64,000 nucleotides of DNA from Isoetes taiwanensis. Its lineage: Eukaryota; Streptophyta; Lycopodiopsida; Isoetales; Isoetaceae. This document shows positions 11,646-21,838 of this stretch, one piece after another. The notes beneath the pieces are model-generated. The model searched no databases and was not told the DNA's origin. It worked only from the letters and a program-made list of their open reading frames with translations. Each line of letters starts with the position of its first letter. The first letter of the stretch is position 1. The stretch is from positions 11,196,913-11,260,912 of the forward strand of contig JAJEKV010000024.1 in assembly GCA_021234155.1 (NCBI GenBank), written 5' to 3'. Made by a program: the position numbers and the translations under genes.

Positions 11646-13210
11646 ATAACATATCCGACCGTTGAATCCTCGGTTGAAGCACCAGTCTCTGAGTAGGTCT
11701 AAAGAAGTGCAAGATCAGTCCGGTGGAACTTAACGAACAACAAAGCGTCCTGCGATCGACAGTGTAGGAACCCAGATGTCTCCGTGTTCGGGCAGTACAG
11801 AGGCTCCAAAATTGTGATTTGACTTTGCCATATCGTCCGAAATGGCGAAATTACTCTAGGGACCAAGTTGCACGGTCAGTTTTTACAACAAAAGAAACAC
11901 AAACACTCTACATGGCAGTATTCCGCAACTCCTTCCTAGGCCAATTGACTACGGATGTGTTGGAGATCAGCTACTTTGGCACTTCTGGGAGAAGGAGTGA
12001 TCTTCTGCCCACAAAACGTGGTCCCTAGGGTAATGTCGGTGTTCTAAGGCCATTGAAAGAGTCAATTCACAATTGCGGAGGCGGGTATTGCGTCCGATTT
12101 GCCTATTTCGATGGTAGGACATGTTGGACAAGATGCTTACGAAAGGTTTTAAATTACGTCTTTGGGAATCAATAGCCACCCTCTGCTTGAGGGCAGTAGG
12201 CATGATCCTGGCCAAATCGCACTAGGATACGTCCTCCGGAACGTAAACCCTCTGGATTTCTAGGTTATTGCGGGGTTTACATTATGGAGGTCGAGGAGTT
12301 TTTGGTCTGTTGCCCTTGGGACATGGCCAGAGATATTTGCAATTGAAGAGGGGCAGCAATAGGAGTGGCCGGAACGAGGTTTGGATCTCTTGGCCATGGT
12401 TAATCCCAAATAGAAGGCGGTGTGGCTTTTGCACTAGCAAGACATTGTTTGGGATTATCGGCTGGCCGGTAGATCCAAACCTCTTTCCATCAGCTCCTAT
12501 TGCTGCCCCTCTTCAATCGGGCAACATCTCGCCATGTCCCAAGTGCAACAGCCAAAACTCGACCTCCATAACGTAAATCCTTCAATAACCTAGAAATCCA
12601 TAGGGTTTATGTTCCGAAGGCCATATCCTAGTGCGTTTGGACCAGGATCATGCGCATCGCCATCAAGCGCAGGGAGGCTATTGATGCCGAAGACGGACCC
12701 TTAAAACCTTCCGAAGCATCTTGTCCACATGTCCTCTCCCGAGTGCAATAGGGCAGGGGCGGACGGGCAACTCGAAACTCGAAACTATGATTTGACTCTT
12801 CCAATTGGCTTAGAACGAAGACATTACCCTAGGGACCAAATTTTCAGAGGCGTAAGATCACCCCTTATCTCGGAAGTGCCAAATTCCCTCATCTCCAACA
12901 CATCCGTATCGGACTAGGAAGTGGCTGCGGAATACTGCCATGTAGAGTGTTCGCGTTTCTTTCGTTATCAGACCTGAGTGTGCATCATGGACCCTAAGGT
13001 AATTTTGCCATTCTAGATGATATGGCAGAGTCAAATTGCCATTCCAGAGCCTCTTTCTTGCTCGAACAGGGAAGACACCTGGGTTTCTACATCGTCGGCC
13101 GCATGACGCTTTGTTGTTTGTTAAGTTCTCCTAGACCTATCTTGGATTTTTTTGGACCTACTCAAAGCAGGTTGCTTAAATGGAGGATTCAATAGTTGGA
13201 TAGGAGAACC
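11645..13210. repeat. Large imperfect palindrome, ~750-bp arms
   Basis: The left arm (11645-12400) reads as the reverse complement of the right arm (12472-13210), with many substitutions and indels. The loop is about 70 bp. Checkable anchors are AACAACAAAGCG (left, ~11740) against CGCTTTGTTGTT (right, ~13110); GTTGGAGAT (left) against ATCTCCAAC (right, ~12895); and TTTGGATCT (left) against AGATCCAAA (right) beside the loop. Minisatellite units flank it on the left at 11587-11645. I see no transposase. A foldback element or an inverted duplication both fit. Confidence 0.75.
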
Positions 13211-13419
13211 GAGCTCTGGGAGGGGGGAGGGGGGCATTAGCATCTGGCCTCCTGGAGGAGCTTGTAAGGAAAGACTACCTCAGGAACCTTTCGGGGTCCA
13301 TCTCCTAGGGTCCTCTCTTCTCTCTCGTGAGCAGCCATGCCAAGTCCTGGCCTCGTTCGTCTTGAGGAAAAATGCCAACTCTTTAAGTTCTTGAAATTCC
13401 CTCTATTCTATCCCTTGCC

Positions 13420-13730
13420 AACATGCCAAGGTGGATTAAACATGCCACCTAGGCTCCAACATGCCCCCTAGGCTCAAACATGCCAAGGTGGCTCAAACAT
13501 GCCAAGATTACTCAAACACGCCATCTAGGCTCAAACATGCCACCTAGGCTCAAACATGCCACACGGGCTCCAACATGCCACCTAGGCTCAAACATCCCAA
13601 GGTGGCTCAAACATGCCAAGATGACTGAAACACGCCACCTAGGTTCCAACATGCCACCCAGGCTCAAACATGCCAAGGTGGCTCCAACATGCCACCTAGG
13701 CTCCACATGGAATCTTTTCAAATGGAATCT
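13420..13730 (+). repeat. Minisatellite block 1 (19-20 bp unit)
   Basis: Tandem 19-20-bp units of the type ATGCCACCTAGGCTCCAAC alternating with ATGCCAAGGTGGCTCAAAC. Unit variants differ at the central hexamer (CCTAGG, CACGTGG or AAGGTGG). Three units make roughly 57-60 bp, so an open frame runs through it (repeating peptide MPPRLKHA), but this reflects the repeat and not a gene. Confidence 0.92.
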
Positions 13731-14371
13731 TTTTTGATGCTCTAGAGGATGGAATAATCTTTTTGCCAAAAAAAAGGCATCTTGATTTTTGGCTAGGAAT
13801 AGGGGCTAGTTTTGTTGATGTGGCAAGTTATGGGATGATGTGGCAAAAGGGCAATGACATGGAAAAATGAGGGGATGATGTGGCAAACAAGTTGGAAAAA
13901 GAACTTTTTTCTAGTCAAAACTTTTTATGATGTGGTGATGAGGTGTATGATGATGTGCATGTGCTTGGTGATGATGCCACCTAGGTTCCAACATGCCACC
14001 TAGGCTCAAACATGCCAGGTGGCTCCAAGTTGCCACCTAGGCTCCAACGTGCCATCTAGGCTCCAAACAGAATCTTTTCACATGGAATCTTTTCACACAG
14101 AATCTTTTTTGATACTTTGGAGGATGGGAGAATCTTTTTGTCGGAAAAAGGCATCTTGATTTTTGGCTAGAAATAGGGGCTAATTTTGTTGATGTGGCAA
14201 GTTATGGGATGATGTGGCAAAAAGGCAATGACATGGAAAAATGAGGGGATCATGTGGCAAACAAGTTGGCAAAAGAACTTTTTTCTAGTCAAAAACTTTT
14301 TATGATGTGGTGATGAGGTGTATGTATGACACGGGTATGATGACGTGGATGTGCTTGGTGATGATGCCACC
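13731..14371 (+). repeat. Duplicated ~250-bp spacer inside the minisatellite
   Basis: 13731-13971 and 14085-14371 are near-identical direct copies. Each starts with an AATCTTTTTTGAT stretch and contains GGCATCTTGATTTTTGGCTA and several TGATGTGGCAA phrases. A short minisatellite block (13972-14075) separates them. TGATGTGGCA phrases recur on the minus strand around 44.15-44.45 kb, so the spacer is related to a dispersed element. No protein is encoded. Confidence 0.85.
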
Positions 14372-14372
14372 T

Positions 14373-15510
14373 ATGTTCCAATGTACCACCTAGGCTCCAC
14401 GTTGCCAAGGTGCCCCAAACATGCCGCCTAGACTCCAACATGCCACCTAGACTCAAGCTTGCCAAGGTGGCTCAAACATGCCACCTAGGCTCCAACATGC
14501 CACCTAGGCTTCAACTATGCCACGTGGGCTCCAACATGCCATGTAGGCTCCAACTATGCCACATGGGCTCCAACATGCCACCTAGGCTCTACCATGCCAA
14601 GGTGGCTCAAACATGCCACCTAGGATCCAACATGCCACCTAAACTCCAACATGCCACCTAGGCTCCAACATGCCACCTAGGCTCCAACATGCCACCTAGC
14701 AAGCCGAGGTGGCTCAAACATGCCACCTAAGCTAGAACATGCCACGTAGGCTCCAAGTATGCCACGTGGTCTCCAACATGCCACCTAGGCTCCACCATGC
14801 CAAGGTGGCTCAAACATGCCACCTAGGCTCCAACATGCCATCAAGACTCAAACATGCCAAAGTGGCTCAAACATGTCACCTAGGATCCAACATGCCACCT
14901 AGCAAGCCATGGTGGCTCAAACATGCCACCTAAGCTGGAACATGCCACGTAGGCTCCAAGTATGCCATGTGGGCTCCAACATGCCACCTAGGCTCCACCA
15001 TGCCAAGGTGGCTCAAACATGCCACCTTGGCTCCAACATGCCATCAAGGCTCAAACATGCCAAGGTGGCTCAAACATGCTACCTAGGCTCCAACATGCCA
15101 CCTAGACTCCAACTATACCACGTGGGCTCCAACATGCCACCTAATTTCCAACTATGCCACGTGGCCTCCAACATGCAACCTAGGCTCCACCATGCCAAGG
15201 TGGCTCAAACATGCCACCTAGGATACAACATGCCACCCAACATGCCACCTACATGCCAAGGTGGCCCAAACATGCCACCTAGACTCCAACTATGCCACGT
15301 GGGCTCCAACATGCCACCTAGGCTCCACCATGCCAAGGTGGCTCAAACATGCCACCTAGGCTCCAACATGCCACCTAGGCTCCAACGATGCCACATGGGC
15401 TCAAACATGCCACCTAGGCTCCGGCCTATGTCACGTGGGCTCCAACATTCCACCTAGGCTCCAACTATGCCACGTGGGTTCCAACATGCCACCTAGGCTC
15501 TACTATGCCA
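14373..15510 (+). repeat. Minisatellite block 2, main array
   Basis: About 55-60 copies of the 19-20-bp unit, arranged in part as a higher-order pattern: CCTAGG unit, CACGTGG unit, CCTAGG unit, AAGGTGG unit. Many units contain the AvrII palindrome CCTAGG and several contain CACGTG. An uninterrupted 182-codon frame (14909-15457) is generated by the repeat. There is no start-codon context, splice signal or non-repeat domain, so I do not call a gene. Confidence 0.93.
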
Positions 15511-15712
15511 AGGTGGCATGTTGGAGCCAGTGGCATGTTGGATCCTAGGTGGCATGTTTGAGCCACCTTGGCATGGTGGAGCCTAGGTGGCATGTTTGAG
15601 CCACCTCCGGCATGTTGGAGCCTAGGTGGCATGCTTGAGCCACCTTGGCGTGTTTGAGCCTAGATGGCATGTTGGAGCCCGCGTGGCATTTTGGAGCCTA
15701 GATGGCAGCATT
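15511..15712 (-). repeat. Minisatellite block 3, inverted orientation
   Basis: The same units continue in reverse complement (GGAGCCTAGGTGGCATGTT, TTGAGCCACCTTGGCATG). The switch occurs at about 15511-15520, where GCCAAGGTGGC itself is nearly palindromic. About ten inverted units follow before unique sequence. Confidence 0.9.
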
Positions 15713-16374
15713 TACAAGAGGCGTATTGTCCACAACGAGATGCGTCTGGACATGACTCCAATCTTCAAAAGCATATGCTCTGAAATTGCCAAAGAAACAA
15801 GTTCACAACCTTGTAGTAAGAGAAGAGAAACGAAGTGCTATATAGAAAATTTTTGCTTTTAGTTTACCAAGTTTATAAGTGTTTGAGAGTCATAAGATAT
15901 GCTATCTACTACATTTGATATTTCTAACAATTTGTCATTCCATGAGATAAAAAACCAATATAAAAAAAGAGACACGGATATGGTGCGCATTTAATCCAAG
16001 TACCATTGCAAGCCCTGAAGCTCTTTGGGTTTAGAGCCACATTACAAGCCTAGACTATTTCTAATAATTCACTTTGCAATTGTATGGTTCTAAGTAAGCA
16101 TAAAGTCTAAACCATCGTAATAATTGCAAACAATCTTTGCTCTAACAGACATCGTCTCAAACTTATAAAATGTTTTAGAACACGCACCGATAAGAACTTG
16201 CTGCCGTGATCACGTAAAATGGAACCCCATATAGAAATATGTTAAACAGTCTAGATACATTGGTTCCCGCCTTAACCTGAGAATAAACAACTCTAGATAC
16301 AAATCTAGGTTCGACAGCTGAAATTAAGACTAAACAAATTTAACGTTCTAGAACACTGTGCACTATTTGTATAA
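15713..16374. other. Gene-free stretch
   Basis: No recognisable coding sequence. AT-rich, between the inverted minisatellite units and the Helitron-like end at 16375. Confidence 0.45.
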
Positions 16375-16405
16375 CTAGCTACCCTAGAGGGCAACCCGTC
16401 GTTGC
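16375..16405 (-). mobile_element. Possible Helitron 3' terminus (minus strand)
   Basis: Read on the minus strand: a hairpin GCAAC-GACGG-GTTGC (16405-16391), 12 nt, then CTAG (16378-16375) followed by T. Helitron 3' ends carry a short hairpin about 10-12 nt before a terminal CTRR and insert between A and T, which this fits. The stem is only 5 bp and no TC-start 5' end or RepHel gene was found. If real, the element body lies at higher coordinates and would include the gypsy chromodomain and the unknown gene. Confidence 0.35.
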
Positions 16406-16699
16406 GTTAGCAACTTGTTAATAATGTAAGGGATGTTGTTGAAGGGATCACCTCCTTAAAAATAAAAAGTATGAATGTTGGAATACTTTCATGCCTAAGC
16501 ATTTCAAGTCGTCCCAGCATAAGGAATGGTCATGTTCCTATTATAGTCGTAGATGATTGCGTCCTATCATGCCTAAGTTGGGCTCTAAGGCCCGTAATGC
16601 ATCTAAATTAACTCCATGCATGATCCCTGTTGCATCTAAGACTCAAGGCTTATCGTCAACGTTGGAATCAATGGCGTCCTGGATAGTACGACCTGGCAT

Positions 16700-16880
16700 T
16701 GCTTCATAAAGTCCGAGTAAGCCTTATCGATATCTTGTTTAAGAATCGAAGTAGCATCCTTTACTGGTAATTATTTCCACTTTACAAGGTATTGCAAGAC
16801 ATGTGGTCCCCTTGTTTGTTTGTATGATCTATCGAGGAGTGCCTCTGGAACAATCTTTAATTGCTCATCAGTCATTTCCA
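16700..16880 (-). pseudogene. Ty3/gypsy chromodomain fragment
   Basis: Minus-strand translation reads EQLKIVPEALLDRSYKQTRG and then LQYLVKWK-LPVKDATSI. This is a clear relative of the integrase tail and chromodomain at 7.0-7.15 kb ([29 protein letters not shown]). The first W-K pair is followed by an in-frame stop and the usual DATW is DATS, so it is inactive. It lies just downstream, on the same strand, of the unknown gene at 16963-17495. Confidence 0.72.
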
Positions 16881-16962
16881 GAAGGGTGAGTGTATCATGC
16901 CCACATGATGTCATCGAGTAGGAGATACTCCTGATCACCAACATAAACGACAGGGAAAAGGT

Positions 16963-17495
16963 CTAACCTGACAAGCTTATACCCTCGGCTTCTATGCACT
17001 GGCATTCTCTTAGCAAGCTGCTGCCAGCGCTCGAAATCGGTATGGTGACACGCGCGTCATCCTCAGGGCTGGAAGGGATTGACATGTTCCCTTTTTCTGA
17101 AGGTGCATCCTCATCTTTAATATATTGATTCATGATGATTGCAAGAGCAAAATGCGCTTCAAAGTAGGCCTGTCTGCCCATGTACATGATGGGGCATTGC
17201 AAGGCTCCCCATCGCTGGATGCCCAGAAGAACATCCACTCCATGCCTGTCGTCCCTGAGCATGAGCCACAAAATCTTCCAATGAAGATAAGTTGGGGTGG
17301 GTCACCATGCTGGATACACTGCGGGACGATCTCTTCAATGTAGAATTGAAGGAAATGGATATAATCTGGATGGCACTCCATATTGGAGATAAGGTCAATC
17401 TCCGTCAATAAATAAGGGTACAGTATATTGAAGGGAGCCTGAGGATCCCAACGCTTGCCATCAAAATACCACTGTTGGAGTGTTGCAAAATCCAT
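16963..17495 (-). pseudogene. Unrecognised gene with one frameshift
   Basis: The ATG at 17495 opens a frame starting MDFATLQQWYFDGKRWDPQ. After about 65 residues (…CIQHGDPPQ) the sensible frame shifts at a CCCCAAC run near 17300. It continues TYLHWKILWLMLRDDRHGVD and GRQAYFEAHFALAIIMNQY to a stop at 16963. The composition (aromatic-rich, even amino-acid use) and the upstream TATA and TGACGTCA sites argue that it was a real gene of about 178 codons. The tail (from about codon 140) is charged, then Ser-rich. I do not recognise the family; there is no signal peptide or clear membrane span. A capture inside a mobile element or an unknown viral-type gene is possible. Whether the shift is a mutation, a sequencing error or a short intron cannot be told here. 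Confidence 0.5.
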
Positions 17496-17544
17496 GTTGA
17501 AGAGAATGAGAGGAGGAGGAGAAGAAAGAGCTGGAAGCAAAACA

Positions 17545-17595
17545 GAATGTGATATTTTAGGGTTTATAGATGCTTATATAACATTACTGACGTCA
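17545..17595 (-). promoter_or_regulatory. Promoter: TGACGTCA plus TATATAAG
   Basis: On the minus strand, upstream of the ATG at 17495, are a TGACGTCA palindrome (17595-17588; a bZIP/TGA-factor site) and TATATAAGC (17580-17572). A start of transcription would fall near 17545. The leader that follows is a long pyrimidine-rich tract (CTCTTTCTTCTCCTCC), common in plant 5' UTRs. The spacing TATA-to-ATG of about 78 bp is plausible. Confidence 0.55.
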
Positions 17596-17599
17596 GCAT

Positions 17600-18170
17600 C
17601 CGAAGTGTCAGTTAATTAATACCCCTCCCCCCTCCTTTTTTTTTGTCATAGAACATATTACGTAAAAGAAAACTCAAAATTTTATTCATACAAGCACAAT
17701 TTCATTAAATATGGACTTTTGCAAGTCCATAAATATCTCAAATGCCCCAAACGTGTAAAAATACAATGTTTTTTCGGTGAAAATAATGGAATATGCAATC
17801 CCAGATTTCCTATGAAGGTGCTATAAATTTAAAAGTGCGGATCTCAAATTGTAGCTACTGTCTAGAATACAGGGTTCTAATCGCATATTGTGCATAGTAA
17901 GATGAACTAGAACAACTTTAAGGCATTAGATTTTACATAATTTCATTAACATATCATACACTTTTCAAAGTTCTCAGATAGCAATTGGAAGTAAAGCTAT
18001 TATTTTTGACAATGTTAAAATTTCAATATCCAGCCACGTATTATCTGACAGCAATTGCTCATCGACTAGGACACATTTCTGGGCTCTTTCGCGATCAATG
18101 CTATTTTTCTGCAAATATAAATGTAGATGTTAGTATCATAAGAGGTTACCGAAACGGTCATGCAAGTGTG
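17600..18170. other. Gene-free stretch
   Basis: No gene recognised between the divergent side of the promoter and the first AAATTGGGC hairpin. AT-rich unique-looking sequence. Confidence 0.4.
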
Positions 18171-19552
18171 AAATTGGGCGACCGCCCTATTTAAGACTAG
18201 TTTCACGTCTGATGACATTCAATAATATCAGATTTCATGTTATAGAAGTGTGTCCCCTAATGGGACAATAGCATGCATAGTTCCAAATAATTCAATTAGC
18301 TAAGAAACAACCATTTCAAAAAACAAACGATCAAGATTGAATAAAAAATAATCAATGGCTATCATGACCATTTACTGTTTAACTCTAACCTAACCCTAAC
18401 AGACACCCATGCCATAGCTTTGAGCTAAGGGTAGCTTGGCTAATGACGATGGCTATAGCTTTGCGGCTATGGTTTTGGACAATATGGCTAGGATGAGTCA
18501 TTTCGTTATTCTGAAGCGACTATCGGAAATGCCCATCGATACAAGAATAAAGCGCATATGAATCCATTTGTGTGCAAAAATGAAGAATGCAAAGCTTCTG
18601 GCAAAGCTTCTAGCAGAAACATTTCTATAAGAGATGCATATTCGATTGTCATTTCATTGATTCTGTTACATATGGCAACTCACAACTTCGAGCTATGGGA
18701 TGTTGGTTTTAGATAATTCCGTGAACAGAAAAACATCAACAACCGAAGTTATTAGTTCTTCTACTAAGTTATTAGTTCTATTTTGGCCCCGTCACGATTA
18801 CGGGTAGCTTTGCAATTGCATGCAGCAGAGCTTGTGGCATCTGGAGCTATAGTAGCAAGCAGTGCACCTCTTAAGGCAAAACTTACCAGTCTCACTTCCT
18901 TTGTAGCTATTACATTCCTTTCATCAATTGGAATTTTAGGTACGGTTACAACATCATAAGAAAGCATCATCTTCATTTCGTCTCTTCACATCATCATGTG
19001 GTCTCTTCATTTCGTTATTGCATCATAGGGACTTCTTTGTGTTGCCAATTTCGTTGGTAATGCGACTTGCGCCTTTGTTCGAAAATATGGCGGTGGCTCA
19101 ATTTCAGTTATAAGCATTGAGGAAGAACGAAATTCTAAAGAAGCGGAAGGACAGAAATTTAAAGAAGGGAAAGTTGAATCTTAGAGAAGAGGAAGAGACT
19201 CAAGAGAGCTGTTACTGCTGTTAGTTGCCTTCAAATCTCGCGGGTCGCCGAATTTTAGTTACAATTAAGCTGTTGTTATCGATAGACTATTGTCATCGTT
19301 GTTATGGGCCTTTAAATTGGGTGGTCGCCTGATTTACAAGTACAAGCTGAACAAGTTTTACAAGTACAAGCTAAACAATAAGCCAACAATAAGCTATTGT
19401 GCTTATGAGCCTTCAAATCGGCCACTGTTGTTGTTACGAACCTTCATATCGGCCCGTCGCGAGATTTGGAATACAAGGAGTTACAAGACAAAGATGTATA
19501 AAAAGTCAAGGATTAGTTGTTAGGGGCTTCAAATCGGGCAATAGCCCAATTT
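18171..19552. repeat. Recurrent AAATYGGGC hairpin motif
   Basis: A short inverted repeat of the form AAATTGGGC-loop-GCCCAATTT recurs, degenerately, at 18171-18192, 19314-19335 and 19531-19552. A half-site-like version lies near 19230-19255 and CTTC-AATCGGCC phrases near 19412 and 19443. Between them are GTTATTG- and ACAAGTACAAGCT-type direct repeats. No coding capacity was found. This may be a degenerate satellite or the subterminal repeats of an element. Confidence 0.5.
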
Positions 19553-20399
19553 AAGATAGAACAAGATTTATAAGCTTATACTTATCGGGACAAGATGTAT
19601 AAGCTTATAAGATTTATAAGGTTAAAAAAAAAAAAGATTCGAATATATTATTTCAGCACATACCAATTGTTATTTATTTATTGTTTCTTTCATGTCTATC
19701 AATATCAAATGTTCTAGTAAGCCCATGCTTCAATACGTTTTTTTATTATTATCATTCATGTGTATAAGATCTTTTACCCAATATGATTACTCCTCACTTT
19801 AATAATTAACATGCACCTAATACAATCCTTTGGATGTTCAATAGAAGGGTCATTCATGGCAAAATGCAACAAATGTGGACATCTATAGATAAGAAAGAAC
19901 AATATAATAGATGAAGCAGATTTACCTACCTCTCTGATGGTTTTGAAAATGCAAAAACACTTCAAAATGTCTTTCTGGATGATGAGCGCCTTGGTGAAGG
20001 AGGAAGAGACGATCTTGCGCCTTTCAAATGAGGTCTTAACATTTAAAAAGCATGTCCAAAAAGATTGCATGCATGGTGGACACGTGGAACACATAGAGTA
20101 AAAGGTTCATGGCATATTTGATGGGCCCACAATGCGTCACACGATAAACCCACTATTCTTGACCATTTCAAATTTCAAAATAAAGTTGTCAGGTGGAGCA
20201 TTCACGTGGTTGTCAAATTTGAAATTCAAATTTGAATCCCCCTTCAACTCAATATTCACTCCATTGCCGCTAGACATCTCGCCATATGTCACTGCGGCTC
20301 TCAACAAGGTGCTTTGCCTCCACGAGTTATGTTTTGGTGATTTTATTAGCATATAGCATGCGCTAGTATAATGCGCTACTACTTCCATATTTTCTGCAA

Positions 20400-20429
20400 T
20401 TTTCTTGCGATTCTGGAGTTTTTGTAGTG
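20400..20429 (-). mobile_element. CACTA-like terminal sequence
   Basis: The minus strand from 20429 begins CACTACAAAAACTCC, matching the CACTA superfamily terminus (CACTACAA followed by A-rich sequence). The partner end and an En/Spm-type transposase were not found in the window. A chance match cannot be excluded. Confidence 0.28.
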
Positions 20430-20577
20430 CAGCATTTATATCTGGTTAGTAAAAATCTAAGTACCCATGTTTCTGTTAGCTTATTATAGCCTTCAATGAC
20501 ATGATGATCAAGAGGTGATGAGCCCACTCGTAGCTTCAAGATGCGGTAAGAACTCTTATTATTTGAAATCATATAGC

Positions 20578-21060
20578 TAGTATACAAGAGTATACTATTG
20601 ATGAAAGGAGGACCTACATGTACACAATTTTTGAGCATGCACTTCAGATTGAAAGAAATCCAAATAGGAAAAGATACCCTTTGCTAGGAAAATGGATATG
20701 TACAAAAGCATGGCAGAAAATCCATGCAATTCCAACTTCCTCATGGCATAATTGGCAAAAAAAGCAGGCAGAAAGGACCAGGATTGCTTTGCATGGAAAT
20801 AATGGCTTGTTGAGACCAACCTCTAGGATCTTGGCTACTAGGAAGACATTTGAAAAATATATTGTATGCCACACAAAAGAAGAAGGGATGCAAAAAGAAT
20901 AGCAGTTGTTGAGAAAAGGTTACCATCACATTGTACTCAAAAAAGTATCTTGGATGGGCACAAATTGCAATGATTGAATTCCATAAAGATATATTTCTTT
21001 TATGCATTCTGTTAAATATTGTCTCACCAGTTTGTAAGATCCTACATTTTCCATACACAT
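20578..21060 (+). repeat. Duplicated block D, copy 1
   Basis: Shares sequence with 32395-32823 and 38745-39170. Anchors are GACCTACATGTACACAA, GAGCATGCACTTCAG, AGAAATCCAAATAGGAAAAG and GGCTTGTTGAGACCAACCTC. Copy 1 differs by a ~75-bp segment near 20866-20940 replacing the sequence seen in the other two. In copy 1 the right part of the block overlaps the PPR-coding fragment on the minus strand. Confidence 0.85.
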
Positions 21061-21340
21061 TGGTTATGGCAGCAGCTAAAACTACATCCGCTTCAAGACC
21101 AGACTTTAAAATATAATCATAAACTTGCTTACCTTCTGGTAAGGCTCCCATTAAAGCACAGGTGTCAAGAATCATTGTCAATACAATCTTATCTGGTTCA
21201 ACATTCTCCTCTTGCATATTTTGGAAAGCATGCAAAGCCTGTCCTTCATATCCGCATTGGACATACGAACTAGCCAATCCAGTCCATGTGACAACATCCC
21301 ACTCGTCAATCCTAATATTTGATGACGCACATATTCTAAA
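20957..21340 (-). pseudogene. PPR protein fragment
   Basis: Minus-strand frame with pentatricopeptide repeats typical of land-plant PLS-type proteins: EWDVVTWTGLASSYVQCGYE, then ALHAFQNMQEENVEPDKIVL, LDTCALMGALPEGKQVYDYI, VLAAAITNVYGKC and RNISLWNSIIAICA. About 125 residues, or roughly three to four repeats, survive. The N-terminal side breaks at about 21340, where a dispersed repeat (GGGTGCACCC family) begins. The C-terminal side runs into block D at about 20956. PPR proteins bind organellar RNA, but this piece has no start, no organelle-targeting peptide and no E/DYW end, so it is a relic. Confidence 0.82.
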
Positions 21341-21500
21341 CGGGGTGCACCCTGGACTACTACAATCGTCGGATCTGTCGATCCAATTTCTAGACTGTAC
21401 GTGAGCACCTCTCGTTTCGCTTACGCTCAATTATGATTGGGGATGCCTATGATTTTAAAATGTCAAATACGAGTTTGCCTAAGGTTTTGATGCAATACCG
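21330..21500 (-). repeat. GGGTGCACCC-family repeat, fragment inserted in PPR
   Basis: The plus strand reads GGGGTGCACCCTGGACTAC, then a GTCGGATCTGTCGATCC phrase, and CGTTTCGCTTACGCTCAATT. This is the reverse complement of the body of the units at 22.7-23.5 and 57.3-59.15 kb. Its edge coincides with the loss of PPR coding sequence, so insertion or recombination at this repeat broke the PPR gene. Confidence 0.78.
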
Positions 21501-21838
21501 AATATAGTTTCCATGCAGAGGAAAAATTTCAATGTATTAAGCGTCTAAAGAAAAGCTGTGCATTTTGAAAATGCTTAAGTAGGCTGGAATTTTGGTCTTG
21601 AACCTCAGCCATAAGTTACGGTGGGTATATTTGGAAGCAAAACAGCTTCTGGCATAGATTTTGAAACGAATAGAATTGCAAGAAAACGGCTTTAACAATT
21701 GGTTGTCTTGGCAAGAACTTTTTAGTATTATTTCTGATCTATAGTATATTAAGTAATCAGGAAGATTTCAAGGATTTTGGCTTTTAAATCAGAAAACTCT
21801 GAAGGTTTGCAAAATGACTAAGCTTGGGTCTGGCAGGT
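21500..21838 (-). repeat. Inverted copy of the 36.85-37.16 kb segment
   Basis: The reverse complement of this segment matches 36847-37180: CTTGCCAAGGCAACCA against TGGTTGTCTTGGCAAG, and TTAAGCATTTTCAAAA against TTTTGAAAATGCTTAA. A minus-oriented duplicate is therefore separated from its partner by 15 kb. No coding motif was found. Confidence 0.8.

Noticed and set aside
13480-13769. 85-codon frames on both strands in minisatellite block 1
   Set aside because: They follow directly from the 19-20-bp repeat; no gene signal remains outside it.
13420-15712. CRISPR-like array of short repeats
   Set aside because: There are no unique spacers between regular repeats; the units are directly adjacent minisatellite copies in a plant genome.
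20741-21430. A 229-residue continuous PPR protein
   Set aside because: Only 20957-21340 has PPR repeats; both ends of the frame are repeat-derived sequence (GGGTGCACCC family and block D).
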